DNA of 64,000 bases, from assembly GCF_020509005.1 (NCBI RefSeq), contig NC_063021.1, positions 1,860,001 through 1,924,000 of the forward strand, given 5' to 3'. Under the pieces are notes generated by a model. That model did no database searches, was not told the origin of the DNA, and was given only the letters and a program-made list of their open reading frames with translations. Positions 1-11,359 of this stretch are shown here, one piece after another. The number at the start of each line of letters is the position of its first letter. Within the stretch, counting starts at the first letter, position 1. Origin of the DNA: Fulvia fulva (lineage: Eukaryota > Ascomycota > Dothideomycetes > Mycosphaerellales > Mycosphaerellaceae). Made by a program: the position numbers and the translations under genes.

Positions 1-1502
1 AGCGGATGCACCGCTTTCTCTAGTGGACCGCAGGAGCTGTATATCGAATCTTGAAAGCGGGAGTTCTCGGTGGGCTTGGTGCTTAGCACTGGGGTAAAGC
101 TGGAGAGCGTTTGTGGAGGATCGATACCTAGGTATGTGTTGAAATCGATGTCGTTCGGTCGGAGGGTCTAGATGTGAGTTGATGCAGCTCGGTACAGAGA
201 GTTCCGGTAGACTGCCGCCGGCGATATGCAGCGCAGCATGTCTGCATGTGCATTTGTGTGATCGGCTCGCCGGTGTCACATACAACCATCGTCTGGGGAA
301 TGCCGTGCTGCATCAAACAAGCAGAAGGCGCGGAGGGTGCAGCGTGGATGGTCATGAGGTCGTCCACCAGTCTGCGGATACTGTTACATCCCTCCCTTCG
401 CGATCGCATCTCCGCCTTTTTGAGCCAGAACCTGGTAGCGCTGACTTGTCGCTGACCTTATCCAAGTGAGTGATTCAGACGGCCCGTGGACCCGGCATTG
501 CGTTGGAATGTTGCAATTTGTCCGGGAGCACCTCTTCCACGTCTCCGACCTACAGTGTGTGCCACAAGCGGTAGGCAGTTGAAGTTCGACTTATCGGTCG
601 TGTCGGTGAAAGCAGCAAGATCCGGATGCCTCCGTTACGGTTCTGGCAATAGGCTCGACCACGTGAACACTTTGGTACGAGGCTTGCGAATCCAAACGAC
701 AGTGAGGCGAAGTGGCCATGTCGGCACATGTCCAGTCAGACGCCGCTCCGCTCGGCTGTGAATGATGTGCAGGGTGTGCATGCTGACTGCAAAGTGCAAA
801 CCTCGTCTTCACTTGAATTTGCACAGAGAAAACGACACGAAAAACAGCGCCGCGTCCTTGCCTCTTCATGGGCGCGACGACTGCGATGTGTACAGGCATT
901 CATTGGCCAGACCGCAATCGAACAGACTCTGCATATGCATCGCCGGGCTACCGCTTTAGTTCTTCTTCCAGAAAACGCTAAGAACATTGCTCCGAAAAAG
1001 CGCCTCGCCCGCAGCATCTCCAAGCCGACGTGTGTGTTGCGGTGCTCTCCACGCTCTCCCAGCTGATCTGATCACCTTTCACATGCTACCGCTGTACAGC
1101 TGCAGCCACGCAATCCCAGTCAGCCACGGCGTACGTGCCAGCGATGCTTTCTTCGAAGGCGTTCCTGCGTCGACGGTGGGTTGATACTCCACCTTAGTGC
1201 CGCTCTCGACCGAAGTGGGTAAGTAGAGCTCTGCTATTGCTTGTGACTTCTGGCGTAGCGCTCGCTTTTATCTCGCACCTGGCCGCTGCTCGCTGCTAAA
1301 CGTGCTTGCCCTTCGCTTTTTTCTGGTCGTAGTGAGACCGACCTTGGCGGAGACTGCAACATCCTACCCACAATATCACCAGCGATACCGCCGACTCTGA
1401 CTGTCATCATTCGATTGCTGTTACGATCTTGCTAGAAGGACCGATGAGTTGAGAGCAGACAAAAACAAACGTTTCCCCACGGCGACGACTGAGACTGGAG
1501 GG
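1..1502. other. No supported gene; upstream region
   Basis: Short open frames overlap on both strands, none with convincing codon bias or a recognisable motif. The last 300 bases are pyrimidine-rich (for example 1255-1330) and probably hold the promoter and leader of the gene starting at 1503. A gene continuing in from the left cannot be excluded. Confidence 0.5.
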
Positions 1503-2596
1503 ATGTCGCGCACTGTGGGCTTCACCGTAACACCACCGACATTGATCTCTGGAGAAAAGTGTATCACCGACGAGATGCCTACCGCGACTCTCCCAAGCAC
1601 GGTTCAGAACCCTTCTCCATTCTTACTCGAAGTCCACGATGTCGACACGCTCAACCAGTCAGACGGATTCACGATCTTGAGACAGCACCTTACCGAGCAT
1701 TACACATACGAGTAGGTCCATTTCTTTACCCACAACATCAGTTTCCTTCACTAACTAGTTCTTTCTCTAGACTGTGCGACACCCACACTCCAGCTCATGT
1801 GGAGAACCTGGAGCGATGGTTGATTGTGCGCGATGTCCTGCATGCGCTTCTTGTGCCTGTGGTAGAACTTTTCGACAAGGCGTGTGGCGTTGCAGCGGCT
1901 GCCACTCATGCGACGAAGTTGGAGGACCTAGAGTACGCCTTCACTGGTCAATCGCGGAGTGCCTTTGTCTGGCTGCAATGCTTCCTCTCCTCGGAGAAGG
2001 AGCGAGACTGGTGCTACACACGAGGATGTCCTGCTTGCGTAATCGATCACTCTCTGGACTCTGAGTTTTCTATCAGACTGCTTTACGCCGCCTGCCTACT
2101 GAGCGATGTCCACTACCCATTCACGATCGAGGGACCTACGCTACCGAGCTTCATGTTCTTTCTGGACGCACTGGAAAGGGCGATTGAGGCAGATGCACTG
2201 TACGGCGAGGACTTCTTTGAGCTTATGCAGCCAAAGGCCGCAGCCACCCGAGACGGAATTGAAGAGCTCATCCACCAGTGCCTAGAGCTGGACGCACTCC
2301 TCTCAGAAGCGTCAACGCCGGATCCGTCGAGCCCGGAAGCTTCCTTACCGGCAAGTCCAGTCATGGGGCCCTGCGGTGGAACTCCCGGTATCAAGATCAA
2401 GCGCAGTAAGATGGCTAAACGTCAGATGAAAGTGCAAATTGAGGAAGAGCAGTGGATGGAGGAAATGCTCAAAACGTGCTGGCAGCAGCTCCAGCCAGCT
2501 GTCGACTCCGGCTTGCTCCCAGCGTCAACGCAAAGCCTAGACGCTGTACTCAAGGCTGCGCCCACGGTCTTCGTGAACGAGATCACACCTGATTGA
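1503..2596 (+). CDS. Uncharacterised 344-residue protein, two exons
   Basis: Exon 1 is 1503-1711 and exon 2 is 1771-2596. The 59-nt intron (1712-1770) starts GTAGGT, has a CTAAC branch site at 1751 and ends in CTAG. The splice joins the two frames at a glutamate codon and removes an in-frame stop. I do not recognise the family. The middle (about residues 75-225) is helix-rich, with many leucines and acidic residues and a cysteine pair near CPAC. A Ser/Pro-rich linker follows at about 250-275, then a basic patch (KIKRSKMAKRQMK) and an acidic helix with two tryptophans. No signal peptide or membrane segment is visible. 1503 is the first ATG in frame; a second ATG at 1575 would give a product 24 residues shorter. 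The gene ends 37 bp from the convergent gene at 2633. Confidence 0.72.
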
Positions 2597-2632
2597 AAGG
2601 CATGAATACGACTTACGAATCAATTACGAATC

Positions 2633-3058
2633 TTACCACGGCGGAAAGACGGAGATGAAGATGAGCGCCACGACTGTGCGCTGTTCGAATGACCCACCAG
2701 AGTCATCCGCGAGACTACTGGCCAAGACAGGCTTCGCGTCTGCGGAGAAGCGCACCTGATTCTCAGGAAGAACCTTGTCGCGAGCTGCAAGCAAGACGTT
2801 TGTTGCAAAGTCATCAGGTCTGGATTCAAGGCACAAGGAGGACAGATTAGGAACCCTGGCAATGCGGATGAGCTTGTCACCGCCTGATCGTGGAGTGATC
2901 ACTATCGGGCCGAGGGAGAGCAGAGTTCGGGACGTGGACCGAAAGTTTTGAAAGCCCATGCCCCATGCCACGCGCCGCGGAGTATGAACACGTGTGATGG
3001 AGACTTGATATTCGATAATGTGATTTCGAGAGGATGACTCGAGATTGCTCCGCATCAT
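2633..3058 (-). CDS. Small hypothetical protein, 141 residues
   Basis: A single open frame from ATG 3058 to the stop at 2633-2635. Its second half has strong G/C preference at third codon positions, as in the neighbouring genes, which is the main reason to accept it. The product is basic at the N-terminus (several Arg/Ser) and ends in a hydrophobic stretch (VVALIFISVFPPW). I recognise no family. It is convergent with the gene ending at 2596 (37 bp apart), a normal spacing for compact fungal genomes. The start is uncertain: an upstream exon may exist, because the first 40 residues look less gene-like than the rest. Confidence 0.45.
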   Translation of the reverse strand: MMRSNLESSSRNHIIEYQVSITRVHTPRRVAWGMGFQNFRSTSRTLLSLGPIVITPRSGGDKLIRIARVPNLSSLCLESRPDDFATNVLLAARDKVLPENQVRFSADAKPVLASSLADDSGGSFEQRTVVALIFISVFPPW

Positions 3059-3594
3059 AGCATGAATGAAGTGTAGGAATGATCGGCGCTGAATATTCGT
3101 GATCTATGGACAGAGATCCTGAATGCCTCTCATTGAATGCTTGACGTGAGTTGTCAATCAGTCAACTGATGCTTGCTCAATCAGCTCTGCGCTCGTCGTG
3201 TCTCGTCTGGTGATTGTGCTGCCTCAGGCAGGATGAGTGCTGATTGGCTGCGGCAGCTTCGGCGCCAGTGGATGAGCCCGTTGCTCTCGACGTCCACCCT
3301 TCGAACTGGAGAAGCTTTTGGTGAGGCGAGACACTTCACGGTTATCTTGTCAACGCAACATACATCTGAACCACATCAAACTCGCACAACATCTGGAGCA
3401 TATACCTTTCTAGCTTGGGTTCCATTCTCAGGCTCAACGCAAACAGTACGCAGGGACAAGAGTAGAATATAGCAGTTTATGGAAAGCGTCTCAGGTCTCA
3501 GACCTGTGAAGTGTGTCTGAAAGTGCGAGCTTCACATGAAGTCATTTCACATGCATCGATATCTTGACCACGACAATACACATTTCCGTCCGCC
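3059..3594. other. Intergenic, divergent promoters
   Basis: Separates the minus-strand small gene (start 3058) from the plus-strand Hub1-like gene (start 3595). It probably holds both promoters. No repeat or RNA gene seen. Confidence 0.5.
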
Positions 3595-4275
3595 ATGCCC
3601 TCAGACGACGCGCGCGAACGCTCAGCGTCGCCAGCACGAGAATCAAACCCGAAGAAACAAAAGTCCAGCGGCGGCTTCAAATGGAAAGACAAGAAACCCC
3701 GCGATGAAGATTCAAACGCGCGAAGTGGTGGACGACTAGAACGAGGCTACAACAGAGGCCGCTCCCCGCGTCGGGACAACTATCGCGACAGCGACAGTAC
3801 TCGCGACCGCGATGCCTCACGCAGAGACGACCGCTACAGAGACCGCTCGCCCCGCCGAAGGGAAGACCGCGATCGCGGCACCACAGACAGCTACAGACCT
3901 GGGCAACCCCGCGACGAAGACAAGAAAGAGACCTCGGACAAGAAGGAAGTTGACGAGAAAGGCTTCCCCATCTCCACATCCTCGAAGCCCAAGAAAGATA
4001 AGAAGGACAAGAAACCCAAACAGATCACATCCAACGAGCCTATGATTGTCGTGAACGTGAACGATCGCTTAGGGACGAAAGCTGCCATTCCGTGTCTGGC
4101 GAGTGATAGCGTGAAGGCATTCAAGGCGATGGTAGCGGCGCATATTGGACGGCAGCCGCATGAGATTATGTTGAAGAGGCAAGGCGAGAGGCCGTTCAAG
4201 GATCAGTTGAGTCTCGAGGACTATGGGGTCAGTAATGGCGTGCAATTGGATTTGGAGTTGGACACCGGGGATTGA
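3595..4275 (+). CDS. hub1: Hub1/UBL5-like ubiquitin-like protein with RS/RD-rich N-terminal extension
   Basis: Intronless, 226 residues. The last 77 residues form a ubiquitin-like fold of the Hub1/UBL5 type: the NDRLG motif, then a KAFKAMVAAHIG helix, an IMLKRQG strand and a LSLEDYGV turn. In yeasts and animals Hub1 binds non-covalently to spliceosomal Snu66/Prp38 and modulates 5' splice-site choice in the nucleus. The N-terminal 145 residues are an unstructured extension rich in Arg, Asp, Ser and Lys, with RSPRR and RDRD runs like those of splicing factors; the common short Hub1 is only about 73 residues. The extension fits a spliceosomal role by inference. The C-terminus ends LELDTGD and lacks both a di-glycine and the di-tyrosine of classical Hub1, so covalent conjugation is unlikely. 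The start is the first ATG in frame. Confidence 0.85.
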   Translation: MPSDDARERSASPARESNPKKQKSSGGFKWKDKKPRDEDSNARSGGRLERGYNRGRSPRRDNYRDSDSTRDRDASRRDDRYRDRSPRRREDRDRGTTDSYRPGQPRDEDKKETSDKKEVDEKGFPISTSSKPKKDKKDKKPKQITSNEPMIVVNVNDRLGTKAAIPCLASDSVKAFKAMVAAHIGRQPHEIMLKRQGERPFKDQLSLEDYGVSNGVQLDLELDTGD

Positions 4276-4747
4276 GAGGTCAGATGAATATACTGTGGCT
4301 GGAGACTCGCATGATCTTTAGGAGGGCTGTGGATGGAGCTCTTGCGCAAGGGCAGAGAGAGCATAGCTTACTTGGGCACGGCCTAGAGGTATAGCTCATA
4401 CCATCAGAAGGCAAAGGCGCCCACCCGGGGCTCAGAGACCTTGGGCAGTGCGCGCTGGACACTGGTAGCTTGCTGGTTCATCTACCGAGCCCGACTGGAG
4501 GTCAAAGTCTGATTCCACACCCGACCCCACAGTTGGGCGATGGGTGGTCTATGAAAGTGCAGCGGGAACGTAGCACAAAGTGCTGATCGTGTGTCGATTG
4601 CAGGCTGTGAGCCTACAGAAAGTTGAAACAGGTACATCAAAGCTATATCGCGCTCCAGGGTATCTTCATTGATCATCAAGTCATCCATCACATAGCCATC
4701 GTCTTCTCATTCCGCTCATGTTGTTCAGCTCATGTGGTTGAGGTTCA
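4276..4747. other. Convergent 3' intergenic
   Basis: Lies between the ends of the Hub1-like gene (plus) and the Sfr1-like gene (minus); it should hold both 3' untranslated regions. Nothing else seen. Confidence 0.5.
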
Positions 4748-5638
4748 TCATATCCACTTCTGCGTCTCCTTATCATACCCTATGACTCCCAGCTCAATGT
4801 TGAGCGAGCGCAGCATCATATCCATGGTAAAAGTATCATCATCCTTCCCCTCCTCCTGCCACACTTTCGACTTCTGCGCATTTGGATCCACCTCCACCTC
4901 ATCAGGGACGTCCGCCGCATCCATCATCTCCTTCTTCGCCTGCCTCTTCATCTTCTTCCTATACTCCTGCTCCTCCTCTGGCAACTCCTCGCCCTGACTG
5001 TCAAACTCACAGTCCGCATCGTCGTCTTCCTGCTGTTCCTCCTGCGCAAAGTCTCCCATTCCATGTGCACGATCGTGCTTGCGCTTCTCCATCTCCCGCC
5101 ATGCTGCTACACCGCCCATCCGCTGGACGCGTTCCTTGACTTCGCCGAAGAGCTCTTCTGCAACGGACTGGGAGGTTAGACGCCACTTTTCGGAGAGGGC
5201 TTCGAGTTCGGCGTCGGTAGAGGTGGTGGAGAGTTGTTTGGCTTGTTTGAGGGCGTCAAGGTCGTTTTGAACCTTCTTAATCTGGAGTTCGAGGGAGGTG
5301 ATGGCGCGTTGGGCGGCTACTTCTGCGGGATCTTTCTTTTTCGAGGACCAGAGGGTTGGTGTTTGTTTCCTGGCCGGTGTGGGTTTTGCGGGCGTGTTCA
5401 TGTCAGGCTTCGTAGAGGCGGGATTCGCAAGCCTTCCTGTAGTGGTGTTGGGCTGTTTGATGGTGTGTGCCAGGGTACTGGGTAAGTATGGACGTGTTGT
5501 GGTGTTGGCCTTGTTAGGGTCTTCTTGCAGTGGCACTCGTTCCGCTTTGGGTGTTCTCATGGGCGAAATGAACGGCTTGTGGAGCTTACTGTTGGCATCG
5601 TTGAGCTTGCGCCGCTTCGTTGGCAGTGGCGACGACAT
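4748..5638 (-). CDS. sfr1: Swi5-dependent recombination factor Sfr1/Mei5-like
   Basis: Intronless, 296 residues. The N-terminal 90 residues are disordered and basic (KRRK near residue 9, several TP/SP sites), as in fungal Sfr1, where this part binds DNA and Rad51. A coiled-coil segment at about 105-145 (heptads around LELQIKKVQNDLDALKQAK) and a helical domain following it (WRLTSQSVAEELFGEVKERV) fit the Mei5/Sfr1 core that pairs with Swi5. The tail is acidic and ends in a hydrophobic strand (MLRSLNIELGVIGY). The known role of Swi5-Sfr1 is to stabilise Rad51/Dmc1 filaments during strand exchange in the nucleus. The assignment rests on this layout and would need a profile search. A palindromic MluI-box sits about 70 bp upstream. 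Confidence 0.7.
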   Translation of the reverse strand: MSSPLPTKRRKLNDANSKLHKPFISPMRTPKAERVPLQEDPNKANTTTRPYLPSTLAHTIKQPNTTTGRLANPASTKPDMNTPAKPTPARKQTPTLWSSKKKDPAEVAAQRAITSLELQIKKVQNDLDALKQAKQLSTTSTDAELEALSEKWRLTSQSVAEELFGEVKERVQRMGGVAAWREMEKRKHDRAHGMGDFAQEEQQEDDDADCEFDSQGEELPEEEQEYRKKMKRQAKKEMMDAADVPDEVEVDPNAQKSKVWQEEGKDDDTFTMDMMLRSLNIELGVIGYDKETQKWI

Positions 5639-6413
5639 TGTTGTTACATGTATGTGTGATGGTTGTGTGACCGAAGCTCGAGGTCGTCAAGAGGACGCGA
5701 TGGGAGGACGCGTCGTGAAGAGCGGGTCAACGTCACCGAAAAGTCAACTCTTGAAGCGAAAAGACTTCTTTCTCTTTCACATATCCTCTCAGAAGCAAGA
5801 TTGATTGCATGTGTCTGAGTGCATTGCCGCGATGCCTATGTCGGACAAAACCTCAGTCGTCGAGACATCCACTGCGACAGGAATGGTCAGCAGACTCATG
5901 AAATGGCACTGATACATGTAGCCATCGAATAGCTGCATGACCAGCGTTGAGAAGAGACGCCTGACATCTGTGCAGCGCTTGTGGCTACATGTACATGTAC
6001 CTAGTATCTGCTTCCAACGATGATCGAAACCCTGGTACATCACGCTGCTCCACGAGACCTTTGCTTCTCCAAGCTGGAATCCACTCCTGCGACACATGGC
6101 GCACTAACCAGCTCTTGTACAGCTGTTGCATTTGCATTGGTTCTGCTTGGTCGCCGTTTCATGGAAATAGCGCTGCAACGTATGGAGGTCAAGGGCCATC
6201 GTCGGTTTGACAGGAGCGCCCCTACAGTCGCGATGGCACCAAGATCAGCGATACCGAACGTCATGGCGACAGCTTCTTCCTCCCTCGCAACATGTCAGCA
6301 CTTCCCTCCGATGAGATCCTTTTCTACTGATCTTCCGAGCCGTCGCAGTCTCACACTTTGAACCGCTTCGTCCAGCACCACGCCAATGAGCCTGACGCGG
6401 CGTCGAGAGGATC
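5639..6413. other. Divergent promoter region, Sfr1-like / RhoGEF
   Basis: 775 bp between two divergently transcribed starts. It contains an ACGCGT box at 5708-5713 and a perfect 14-bp palindrome TACATGTACATGTA at 5986-5999. No coding frame is convincing. Confidence 0.5.
5708..5713. promoter_or_regulatory. Candidate MluI cell-cycle box
   Basis: ACGCGT inside the 8-bp palindrome GACGCGTC, 70 bp upstream of the Sfr1-like start. MBF-type (Mbp1/Swi6) factors bind ACGCGT in front of many fungal replication and repair genes, which suits this gene. Six-base sites occur by chance, so this is only suggestive. Confidence 0.35.
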
Positions 6414-9400
6414 ATGGATCTTATTAACTTTTCTTGCGAAGGTCCTGTACTGCCGCCTGTTGACAATGGAGCTTCCGTCTACTCTGGCTCCTCGGCCACA
6501 AGCGTCGCATCCGGCCACACTGTCCAGCACCATCGACTGCGAAGTCTGTCCGCCAGCTCACTGTCGTCTGTGGGATCCTACCTTCTGCCTTCCATTCGCC
6601 GACAGCCAGGGGGCGTTGCATCACCTCCGCGAGCCACATCTTCAGCGAATCTGCAAATTGGTAAGACTCGACCAGCTACTTCCGGATCGGACTCCAGACG
6701 AACGAGCTTGACCTCCAGCATTGGCGACAGACACCGAGCAAGCTCGGCCGCGACTTCGGAGAGATCGCAACTCAGAGTCTTCAAGACTGCTGACAGCTTT
6801 TGTGGACGATCCGAACGTCCTCGAAGCTTGATCAGAAGTATATATGGCAGCGCCGAGGAAGAAGCAGCACTTCAATTGCCTCGATCTTCGCGCCTCCTCG
6901 AAGATGATGATGATACATTGAGCTTCGACGAACCTGACCAGCCTCTTCCGTTTCGCAGATGGGTCAGCAAGCTACGACGAAAACGACATCAACAGATTCC
7001 TGCCGTACTTTCCCGTGCCGAAAGATGGACTCTAGACGACTTCTCAAGTCGACCGCCGTCGCCACGCAGATCTCCCCGATCCATGCATGTCAAGTCTGAT
7101 TCTCAAGGCTCCTCGCTCGGATTTGTCACTGCTGTCCGCTCGGCGACCGCAACCATCGCGAGCGCAAGTATTGCCACGATCTCTCGCCGTGCAACCGTAT
7201 GGCGCCGTGGCCAGCAACGGAGTAGCGTTATATCGGACCGTGGCCAACGTCAGTCGGTGGACAGCACTCGCTCATTCGTAGATGAAGCGGCCAAGAAGAG
7301 ATCTTTGAAGAGGAGGCAAACAGTCGAGGAACTGATCAGGACGGAAGAGGAATATTATGCAGATATCAAAGCACTATCCAACGTAAGTGCTGGTGAATGC
7401 TGGTGAACCACATCTGGTCCTCTGCTGACTTATGGATAGGCATATTTCACGTTTTTGGGCGATCATCATGCCACCAGCACCTACGCGAGACGATCCGTGC
7501 AGTCCACCATGACAGACATGCTGAGGCTGCACGACGACATTCTTGGAGATCTACATCGCGTCGTACCCTTCTCGGAATACGATCAGGTGACAGCTAAAAT
7601 ACAGAACATGCCGAGAAGCCATGCGCGATGGCACAGTGTCGACATCGTACCGACAAGAGCCACTCCAAGTCGTGCCGTGCTCTCGGCCATCAGGCAAGGG
7701 CGGCGCTCGTTGAACATCAGCCGATCGGAAGACGAAGATCAAGCGATGCTGCGATGCACACCGAAAACAGTGGCTGCAGTCACTGAAGTATTTGCTGCAT
7801 ACGTAGGAGACAATGCTGAACTTTTCCAACAAGAAGTGCTGAATTGGCGCTTCTAGGTCGACCGTTTTACATCGTACGAGCAGTACCAGTCGAATTACGA
7901 TCTGGTCCAGCGGGACATCGATGGGACACAGCGCAATATCGCAAGCTGGCCTGAGTACGACAAGGGCATCGAGAACCTGTCAGCGCATATCAATCCGGTC
8001 CGAAGTCGGGAGGCCAACCGCAAGAAGGCGTCGACAGTGAAAGATCTATTGATCAAGGTGAGTATCAGTACACCAATTGTGTATGATGCCAATTGATTAT
8101 TGTTAGCCCGTGCAGCGGTTACCAAGATATGCACTCCTTTTCGAGCAGCTCGCCAACTACACTCCTGTATGCGACGATCCAATCGCGCATGCTGCTCTGG
8201 AAGATTTCATCACGCAGCTCAACAGAGTCTGCCACCGTATGAACGAAGCGAGGCGAAGCCCTGCACAGGTCAGGTCGGTCGAGGCTACATGGCTGATCGG
8301 AGATCGCTTGACTTTCTCCAGTCAGATTTCGAAGTCTGCGTTCTTGCAAATGCTTGGGCATGTGACCCTATGCGGCTGTCTACACGTAGCGTATCGCGGC
8401 AAGGATCGGATCAAAGGCTGCTATGTCATTACCATCCTGTTCGAGTCGACACTGCTTTTAGCAATCGCAGATGACGAACATCCAAAGTACGACACACTGC
8501 TCGGAATCACTCTGGCAAATGCTACCATCGAAGAGACCGACAACCAGAAAGGCTTGCAATGCCACACTGCTCCTCACTCTTGGAAGCTCGTTTTCGAGCA
8601 CAACGCTCGTATGTACGAGGTGATCCTGACTGCATGTACAGCACAGGAGGCCGAGACATGGCGCTCGAATATCGCCAACAATATCGAGTCGCATGCGGAA
8701 GCCGTGGCTCAACGGCAGGCGAACGTCTTCCCAATCCATTCACCAATGGTCTCGGATATGCGAAGCATAGGCAAGGCATTCGGAAAGCCAGGCAGCTTTG
8801 TCCGACGGATGTCTGTCCACCGTACAGCGACTGTGGGACCCACGACCGATCTGAACCAGGTCATCATCAAGAATACGCAGTCTGCAAAGGAGTTCCACGA
8901 CAACGACTCTCAGACATCCATGCAGATACCTCGATCGCAGTCGGTACAGACCCCGAGCCACGTACAGACTCTAGCACCACGGCGTGCTGACAGGCACCGA
9001 TTGGAGGCCATATTGGCAGACGTCTGGACAAAGGATCTGCTGCCATGGCCTGGCATGTCTCGCCGATCAGATCCAATTCGTGCCGGCGCGAACCATGTTA
9101 TTCGGAAGTTCAGTATGGCCAGTATCACTAGCAACTTCTCGTCGTCGAAGCGCACGCCAAGCTATACAAGCATAGCCTCCTCCCGCAAGGAAGATGTTGC
9201 ACCCGTGCCAGCGAGGAATATGCGGCGAGACAGTCGCTGCAGCTACACCTCTAAACAGCCGATTGTGAACTTCCACAATGCTCCGGACGCCTTCCTACCT
9301 GCTGATTTCGAGCTTCAAGACCCAAAACGGAAGAAGAACGGACTGCGAACTTTCACCTTGACAATGGAACGACCCTTCAGTCCGTTGATGAGCACAGAGA

Positions 9401-9687
9401 ACAAGCCGTCCAGTCTCCGCAGGGCGCACAGTGTGCGAGATGGTATCGAGGGCATAGTGCCAACAAGCAAGCCAGTGGTACCGCCGCCCGATCAAGGGGA
9501 GATGTCGAAGAACGCGGGAAGCATCAAAGAGCCAACGCCGTCGATTTACAGTGTCGCCCAAGAGCGATCACGAACGCCAGCCTCTCTACAAGTCAGGTCT
9601 GACTCCGCGGCCAAGGATCATGGTCCTTCGAAACCACCACGGAAGTCGAAGAGCAGGATGCTGTTGCGGTTCTTTGGAGAGAAGTAA
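6414..9687 (+). CDS. Rho guanine nucleotide exchange factor (DH-PH), four exons
   Basis: Exons 6414-7382, 7440-7802, 7857-8057 and 8107-9687 give 1037 residues; all three introns are phase 0. Residues 1-300 are Ser/Arg-rich and disordered. The DH domain starts near residue 304 with the typical TVEELIRTEEEYYADIKAL helix and runs to about 565; its hallmark KPVQRLPRYALLFEQL spans intron 3. A PH domain follows at about 570-705 (WKLVFEHN strand, AETWRSNI final helix). The tail is disordered and basic. DH-PH proteins load GTP onto Rho/Cdc42-type GTPases at the membrane to control polarity. Intron 2 (7803-7856, 54 nt, GTAGGA...TTCTAG) is a multiple of three and would read in frame up to a TAG at its very end; removing it restores the DH pattern. 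The upstream exon structure is not certain. Confidence 0.85.
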
Positions 9688-10134
9688 ACGTGTTGGAAAG
9701 CAGAAGGTTTTGGGTATCATTGAAGCCAGACGAACGTGGCTGGATAGCTGTTGGGCACCGACCTGGTTGGAAACGATGACGAAGTTGATATCAGCAGTTT
9801 GTATAGCCACATACCGTAGCGAACTATCCATGGCATGATACACTTACTCATGCCTCACGGTTCAGAGTGAAGTCTGACAACAGAAACGACGCGTTCCTGA
9901 GACATTGACCACGATCTGCAAGATGACGTCGCTCAGGCGCCCCACCGTTGTGACAACACGCGACCAGTCTTGGAAGAAGCTGCTAGATCCAGAGCTATAA
10001 AACCGTCCTTTGTTCCTCTTACTACCGCTTAATCACACATTGCAAACAATCTTCGGCACCAACACCATCAATTACAGCTACGACAAGCTTCAAAGCACCT
10101 TCCAACTCCACCGATACCCCTCGAAACCATCACA
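9688..10134. other. Promoter region of the SBDS-domain gene
   Basis: 447 bp between the RhoGEF stop and the RTC3-like start. It contains a TATA box (9996-10002) and a CCCCT stress-element core near 10117. No coding frame. Confidence 0.5.
9996..10002 (+). promoter_or_regulatory. TATA box
   Basis: TATAAAA 133 bp upstream of the RTC3-like ATG at 10135, with a C/T-rich leader between. TATA boxes mark strongly regulated fungal genes; RTC3/YHR087W-type genes are stress-induced in yeast. Confidence 0.5.
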
Positions 10135-10639
10135 ATGCGCGGCAACGATGCTCAGATCAAGTGCCACTACAAGGGCAAGGACGAGGACTTCGTGGTCATC
10201 GTCGACTCGAAGCAGGCTGTCCAGGACTGGAAGAAGAGCGACAACACTCTGCCATTGGCCCAGGTCGTCAGCGGGTTCAAGGTGTTCGTGACACACAAGT
10301 GAGTGTCCCGCCCAAAGCCACCTGTCCACCTACTGGAGCTTCGATTAAAGAGCTGGAGCATAATTATGCAAGAAGTGCGAGTGCTAATTAGATGCCACAG
10401 GCACGGAAACCAAGGCGTCATGGACACTGCCTCGAAGGGCCAGCTTGAGGATGAGTTCGGCACGAGCAACGAGGATGAAGTCGTGAAGCAGATCTTAGAG
10501 AAGGGTTCCATCATCGAATCAGGAGTGAGTACAAACATATGGAGGGTTCTTTGTGGATATTGCTGACAGGATATACCTCTAGACATCCGGTCGTGACGGC
10601 GTGAAGAACGACTCCAAGGGCGCGATGGCTGGTCACTAA
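10135..10639 (+). CDS. rtc3: SBDS-domain protein, RTC3/YHR087W-like
   Basis: Exons 10135-10298, 10401-10524 and 10583-10639 encode 114 residues. Introns 1 (10299-10400) and 2 (10525-10582) both start GTGAGT and end CACAG and CTCTAG. The protein is a stand-alone N-terminal SBDS fold: a KGKDEDFVVIVDSKQAVQDW strand-helix, then a VFVTHKHGNQG turn, an ASKGQLEDEFG helix and an EVVKQILEKGSI helix. This matches yeast Rtc3 in length and order. It lacks the two further domains of the ribosome-maturation factor Sdo1. Yeast Rtc3 is a stress-induced protein linked to RNA metabolism and telomere capping; its biochemical role is not settled. Confidence 0.88.
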
Positions 10640-11359
10640 ACGACCTACTGAATCCCAGTTTCAGGCGAAGCCGCACTGCGCAGAAGGTCTATGACCAATC
10701 CATAGGCCATGGGAATAGCTGCGAAAATGAGTCAGCCAATAGTGGTCGCTCCTCCAGCTGAATCAGATATGAGAAATGATGAATGAAAGAATACTTCGGA
10801 CTCGATGCATTGCGTCACATGTTCGTGTCTCAATAGCACGTGTCTCCATCAAGTCCGCGTAAGTGACAGTGGAACTTGCCTGTAATCACCAATTGCTGCT
10901 GTCAATTAGGGATGTGAGGTGAACGACGACCCGCCACTTCGTGCTTGCTTGAGGATATAAGTACAATTATCGCTTCGACCGCTTTCCGAAGCCGTATGTT
11001 TCAACGCAGCGGTCACTCTCACTTATAGTTCCCTTCAACACCACCAAAATTTGTCGCATCTCCGTCGCTCATTTGGAACACGCACGACTTCGATAGTTGT
11101 ATGCGAGAGCGCGCTCGAACACGAACACGCCATCCTCAGACATTGGCCATCCGCTTGCCAACCCGCTGAACAGCGCTCAGAGGTACACACGCGAAAATTC
11201 CAGTGAACAGCCCGAGCGAGCTGCGGAGCTACACATGGGCCGTCAAGTGAATACAATCTCCAACTGAGATAAAGCTCTCCAGGCGCATGAGCATCCTTTC
11301 CTTCCAGAACATCAACCTCGACCACCGCAACCACCAACGCAGCAGCACCTCTCGTCAAC
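10640..11359. other. Intergenic, promoter of the 11360 gene
   Basis: 720 bp with no convincing frame. The AT-richer first half and the C/A-rich last 80 bases (many CAACC and CACCA runs) look like a promoter and leader. Confidence 0.5.

Noticed and set aside
7854..7856. Apparent nonsense codon in the RhoGEF
   Set aside because: It is the last codon of a proper 54-nt GT-AG intron; splicing restores the DH domain.
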